DNA from: CAVEFW01 sp964579575
Lineage (GTDB): Bacteria; Actinomycetota; Coriobacteriia; Coriobacteriales; Eggerthellaceae
NCBI GenBank assembly: GCA_964579575.1
Contig: CAZOGL010000002.1
Span: forward strand, 1-64,000
Direction of reading: 5' to 3'
DNA: 64,000 nt
Shown: piece after piece, positions 60,734 to 64,000 of the stretch
Layout of the letters: each line of letters opens with the position of its first letter
How positions within the stretch are numbered: position 1 is the first letter of the stretch
The notes under the pieces: generated by a model
The model's database searches: none
The model's input: the letters and a program-made list of their open reading frames with translations, nothing else
What the model was told of the DNA's origin: nothing
Program-made: the position numbers and the translations under genes

Positions 60734-62056
60734 ATGGAAAGCTTGTTCACCGACATAGAGGCGGAAGCTAAGAGGGCGAACGCGCCTTTAGCGGTACGTA
60801 TGCGCCCCCGCTCCCTTGACGAGTTGGTGGGACAAACCGAGGCCGTGGGTCCCGGAAGTTGGTTGCGCGCCGCAATCGAGAACGACAAATTGAGCTCAAT
60901 TATCCTGTTCGGGCCTGCGGGCACAGGAAAGACAAGTCTTGCCCACGTCATCGCTGAGAGCACGCAAGCGACGTTTGTCGAAGTGTCCGCTATCGGTGGG
61001 ACCGTTGCCGACCTGCGCCGCGAGATCGCTGCGGCGGAGAAGCGCCTCGTCGACTACGGCAAGCGCACGATTCTTTTCGTTGATGAGATCCATCGTTTTA
61101 ACCGCAGCCAGCAAGATGCCTTGCTCCATGCGGTCGAGGATCGAACCGTCGTCTTGGTGGGCGCTACGACGGAAAATCCGTATTTTGAGGTCAATACCGC
61201 GTTGAACTCCCGAAGTCGTATCATCCAGTTGCGCAGCTTGACCGACGAGGAGATTGGCGAGCTCATTGATCGCGCCTTGGTTGATCCCCGCGGTCTCGAT
61301 GACAAATACGAGCTTGCGCCTGCGGCCCGGGAACACATCATCTTGTTGGCGGGAGGCGACGGACGCAGCGCCCTCACCACGTTGGAACTCGCCGCGGGCA
61401 TGGTGCACACGGGCAAGCAAGCTCGGAAGCCCATCATCGGCGTCAAGGACGTTCGTGCGGCGGTGCCTCATCGTGCCTTGCCCTACGACAAGAACAAGGA
61501 CCAACACTACGATATCATCAGCGCGTTTATCAAGAGCATGCGCGGATCCGATCCCGATGCGGCGCTGTACTACCTTGCCCGCATGATCGAGGGTGGCGAA
61601 GATCCGAAATTCATCGCGCGCCGCATGTTTATCTTGGCGAGTGAGGATATCGGCAACGCTGATCCGCAAGCCCTGCTCATAGCCGAGGCCGCTTTCAAGA
61701 GTGCTGAGGTTATCGGATACCCCGAATGTCGAATCAATCTCGCGCAGGCCGCGACCTACCTGGCGCTTGCCCCGAAAAGCAATGCCGCAGAGGCGGGGAT
61801 TGACGCTGCGCTTAACGAGGTGCGCCATGGGCCCGCCCGTGCTGTCCCGGACTACTTGCGCGATCGCCACCGTCCTGGGTCGGATGAGTATGGCACCTAT
61901 CAATACCCCCACAACTTTCCTGGCGGGTGGGTCGATCAACGCTACCTCCCCGAAGGTCTAGAGCCGGGGTGCTTCTACCACCCAAGCGAACGCGGGTGGG
62001 AGGCCTATCGTGTTGAGGCCGTTCAGCGCGATAGGGCGAAACGGAAACGATCGTAG
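60734..62056 (+). CDS. rarA: Replication-associated recombination ATPase RarA/MgsA
   Basis: A 440-residue AAA+ clamp-loader-like protein acting at stalled forks. Walker A GPAGTGKTS, Walker B LFVDEIHRFNRSQQD, VGATTENPYFEVN, and the C-terminal HPSERGWE are typical. ATG 60734 is the first codon after a TATAAT box, with no clear ribosome site. Confidence 0.95.
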   Translation: MESLFTDIEAEAKRANAPLAVRMRPRSLDELVGQTEAVGPGSWLRAAIENDKLSSIILFGPAGTGKTSLAHVIAESTQATFVEVSAIGGTVADLRREIAAAEKRLVDYGKRTILFVDEIHRFNRSQQDALLHAVEDRTVVLVGATTENPYFEVNTALNSRSRIIQLRSLTDEEIGELIDRALVDPRGLDDKYELAPAAREHIILLAGGDGRSALTTLELAAGMVHTGKQARKPIIGVKDVRAAVPHRALPYDKNKDQHYDIISAFIKSMRGSDPDAALYYLARMIEGGEDPKFIARRMFILASEDIGNADPQALLIAEAAFKSAEVIGYPECRINLAQAATYLALAPKSNAAEAGIDAALNEVRHGPARAVPDYLRDRHRPGSDEYGTYQYPHNFPGGWVDQRYLPEGLEPGCFYHPSERGWEAYRVEAVQRDRAKRKRS

Positions 62057-62118
62057 CAGGAATCGTCCTCCAAACAGCCCTCTTCGCTATCCAGACGGTG
62101 CATTATCTTTGTATGCCG

Positions 62119-62127
62119 TGGTATAGT
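62119..62127 (+). promoter_or_regulatory. Extended -10 promoter of the DUF948-like gene
   Basis: TGGTATAGT, 30 bases before the start codon; the -35 is weak. Confidence 0.5.
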
Positions 62128-62156
62128 GACTTGATACGTTAATTAGGAGGTTGTAC

Positions 62157-62705
62157 ATGGGAATCACAGAAGTCCTGAACATTATTCTCCCCATTGTCTT
62201 CATTCTCGTGGGCATCGCCCTCATTGTCTTGATTGTCGAGATCATCAAGACGGTTCGTGGCGCCAATAAGACGTTGACGGACGTGAACGGTATGGTCAAC
62301 GACATGAAGACCCAACTCGAGCCTACGCTCAAGCATGTGGAAAACATCACCGCCACTCTCGAGCCCTCCATGGAGCGCGTCGACCCTATCCTTGCCAAGG
62401 TCGATCCTATGATGGATCGCGTCTCCCTCACCATAGATGCGGCCAACCTCGAGATCATGCGTGTTGACGGCATCCTTGAGAATGTCAACGCCATCACCGA
62501 GACGGCAAGCTCTGCCGTCACGGCCGTGGACAAGGTTACCAACGCCCCGCTCAATATCGTCACAAGTGCTACGACCGCCCTGCACGGCGCCTTGAAGGGT
62601 CGCGGGGCAAGCGATGAGTCCATGTTCCTCGGTCAAAAGAAAAACGCTGCAAGTGCTTCTGGGGCCGAGAACGCTTCCGCACCAAAGTCCTCCGACGTCG
62701 AGTAG
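62157..62705 (+). CDS. DUF948-like membrane-anchored coiled-coil protein
   Basis: A 182-residue protein with one N-terminal membrane span (LNIILPIVFILVGIALIVLI) followed by a long amphipathic, probably coiled-coil region with heptad-like DP/MERVDPILAKVDP repeats and an Ala/Ser tail. Similar to DUF948 (YtxG-type) proteins of the Gram-positive envelope. ATG 62157 follows AGGAGG. Confidence 0.8.
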   Translation: MGITEVLNIILPIVFILVGIALIVLIVEIIKTVRGANKTLTDVNGMVNDMKTQLEPTLKHVENITATLEPSMERVDPILAKVDPMMDRVSLTIDAANLEIMRVDGILENVNAITETASSAVTAVDKVTNAPLNIVTSATTALHGALKGRGASDESMFLGQKKNAASASGAENASAPKSSDVE

Positions 62706-62737
62706 TTAAGCTCGCCGAGGGTATACCGAGGGCATAC

Positions 62738-64000
62738 ATGGTGGACGAAGAGAAGGACCTCGCAAAACTAAATAGGACAAAACGGTGGTTCTACCTTGTT
62801 TGGACTGTGGTGGGGTGCATCGGTCTGCTTGTCTTGTTGTCCTACGCGCTCAACATCCTTGCGCTGCCGGTGGCCATGTTGGTATGGACGGTTATCATCG
62901 TCTTTTGTCTGCGCAATCTCGTCGCCTTCCTCGAGAAGCGCGGCATCAACCGATTTGCTGGTACGACCATTGCCTACGTAGTGATGGTGATCGTCCTTGC
63001 GGTGGTTGCCCTTCTCATGCTTTCGCCGACCATAGGTCTCAGCTCCCAGTTCATCAGCCTCATCAATGATGCCCCGCGCTATTTCTCTGACCTCTCAGCG
63101 TGGGTCAACGATCTCTATAGCAAGTATTCCTATGTCCTTAACGACGAAATGTTCAAAGAATACCTGCAAGACATTATCTCTGCGCTCTCGTCTGCTGCCC
63201 AAGATATTGCTAAGCAAAGCGCCCAAGGTGTTGTAGCGTTCAGCAGCGGTGTCGCAAACACGCTCATGGCGATTGGATTCGCTTTCGTTGTGGCATTTTG
63301 GATCCTCATGGAACTCCCTGCTATCGGCCGTGAGTGCAATCGCCTGATCGCTGGCAATCGACATGAAGAGGATTTCCGCCTGTTCCATGTCACCGTGACG
63401 CGCGTCATGGCTGGCTATATCAAAGCTACCCTGTTGCAGTGCGTGATCATTGCTATTGCCTGCGGCATTCTCTATGCGATCCTTGGAGTTCCCAACTCCG
63501 CGGCTGTGGCTTTGATCACGGGTGTTCTCAACATCATCCCCGTCGTCGGTCCTTGGATTGGCGGCGTGATGGCCGCATTGCTCGGCCTTGCTGCCAGCCC
63601 GCTCATGTCCCTGATCGTCTTTGTCGGCACGGTCATCATCCAACAGATCGTGTATACGTTCGTGGGTCCGCGGCTTATGGAAAACTCCGTCGACATCCAT
63701 CCGGCTCTCACCCTTATCTGCTTGCTCATCGGTTCCTCCTTGGGCACCGTTATGAGCGGTCTGCCCGGATCGATCCTCGGCATGCTCATCGCCGTTCCCG
63801 CCGCCGCGGTGCTAAAGTCCGTGTTTGTCTATTATTTTGAGAAGAACACCGGCAACCAACTTGTCGCCGAAGATGGCGTCTTTTTCAAGGGTACGCCCAG
63901 CGAGGGTGAGGACGTCGATCCCATTGCGGACGCCGCTGCGCCCCATCCTGAGAGCACTGCCCGTTTTGAGCGAATCAGGCCTGAGAGTATCGAAGCGCGC
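62738..64000 (+). CDS. AI-2E family permease (partial)
   Basis: At least 421 residues, cut by the window end without a stop. Starts at ATG 62738 after CGAGGG. About eight membrane spans, with the family's late motifs GVLNIIPVVGPWIGGV and SVDIHPALTLICLLIGSSLG. Members export autoinducer-2 or other solutes, or act as Na+/H+ antiporters; the role here is open. The C-terminus after residue 385 is acidic. Confidence 0.9.
   Translation, partial: MVDEEKDLAKLNRTKRWFYLVWTVVGCIGLLVLLSYALNILALPVAMLVWTVIIVFCLRNLVAFLEKRGINRFAGTTIAYVVMVIVLAVVALLMLSPTIGLSSQFISLINDAPRYFSDLSAWVNDLYSKYSYVLNDEMFKEYLQDIISALSSAAQDIAKQSAQGVVAFSSGVANTLMAIGFAFVVAFWILMELPAIGRECNRLIAGNRHEEDFRLFHVTVTRVMAGYIKATLLQCVIIAIACGILYAILGVPNSAAVALITGVLNIIPVVGPWIGGVMAALLGLAASPLMSLIVFVGTVIIQQIVYTFVGPRLMENSVDIHPALTLICLLIGSSLGTVMSGLPGSILGMLIAVPAAAVLKSVFVYYFEKNTGNQLVAEDGVFFKGTPSEGEDVDPIADAAAPHPESTARFERIRPESIEAR

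Overview
The window is a gene-dense, almost wholly plus-strand chromosomal segment of roughly 55-60% G+C. It looks like an anaerobic actinobacterium of class Coriobacteriia, probably Eggerthellaceae. That placement is inferred from gene content: a perfect CIRCE site on groESL, a DinR-type SOS box on ruvCAB, Tat, molybdate uptake with MoaA/MoaC, HypA/HypB, menaquinone methyltransferase, an LppM-like lipoprotein and ferredoxin-linked 2-oxoacid oxidation. There are no rRNA genes, phages, insertion sequences or CRISPR arrays. One tRNA gene (Lys, UUU) is present. Five blocks of exactly 100 N interrupt the sequence. Four are flanked by exact duplications (55 bp three times, 25 bp once), so they look like scaffolding joins rather than missing DNA, and two fall in or between genes.

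Layout. 0-6.8 kb: NSS-type sodium symporter, a GNAT enzyme, a one-carbon pair (cyclodeaminase-family FchA plus FolD), TsaE, and a triple fusion TsaB-RimI-TsaD for tRNA t6A. 6.8-14.4 kb: an MFS permease broken by a gap, MenG, an amidohydrolase of the deoxyfutalosine/SAH deaminase type, TatA/TatC, HypA/HypB, NadE. 14.4-18.8 kb: CIRCE-groES-groEL, SpoU methyltransferase, a heavy-metal exporter with a Cys/His-rich loop. 18.8-21.2 kb: tRNA-Lys, an AT-rich stretch with an orphan strong promoter and hairpin, and a minus-strand polytopic membrane protein. 21.2-29.4 kb: EF-P, a phosphoglycerate-dehydrogenase-like protein, then carboxyltransferase-BCCP, accC, yqhY/asp23, nusB, xseB and dxs, matching the Firmicute acc-yqhY-nusB-xse-dxs order.

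29.5-39.2 kb: the most distinctive region. Two modules, each an XRE-cupin regulator followed by an AMP-forming acyl-CoA ligase, flank a four-subunit 2-oxoacid:ferredoxin oxidoreductase (VOR type). A MinD-like P-loop ATPase is coupled to the first ligase. The likely job is fermentative oxidation of amino-acid-derived 2-oxoacids to acyl-CoA with reduced ferredoxin, coupled to interconversion of acids and CoA esters. GTTAAC-centred repeats sit before both the oxidoreductase operon and the second regulator.

39.6-50.2 kb: AhcY, AmtB with a PII protein lacking Tyr51, a DUF1292 protein, CoaD, PanC/PanD, a molybdate ABC system whose permease carries an extra secreted domain, and an AEC transporter. 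50.2-64 kb: MoaA/MoaC, a PHP phosphatase, YebC, a nitroreductase, SOS-controlled RuvCAB, a DUF6483-like protein, CspA, a YerC/TrpR-like regulator, an M18 aminopeptidase, an LppM-like lipoprotein, RarA, a DUF948-like protein and an AI-2E family permease cut by the window end. Short tandem duplications recur in the intergenic DNA, sometimes copying the 3' end and stop codon of a gene.
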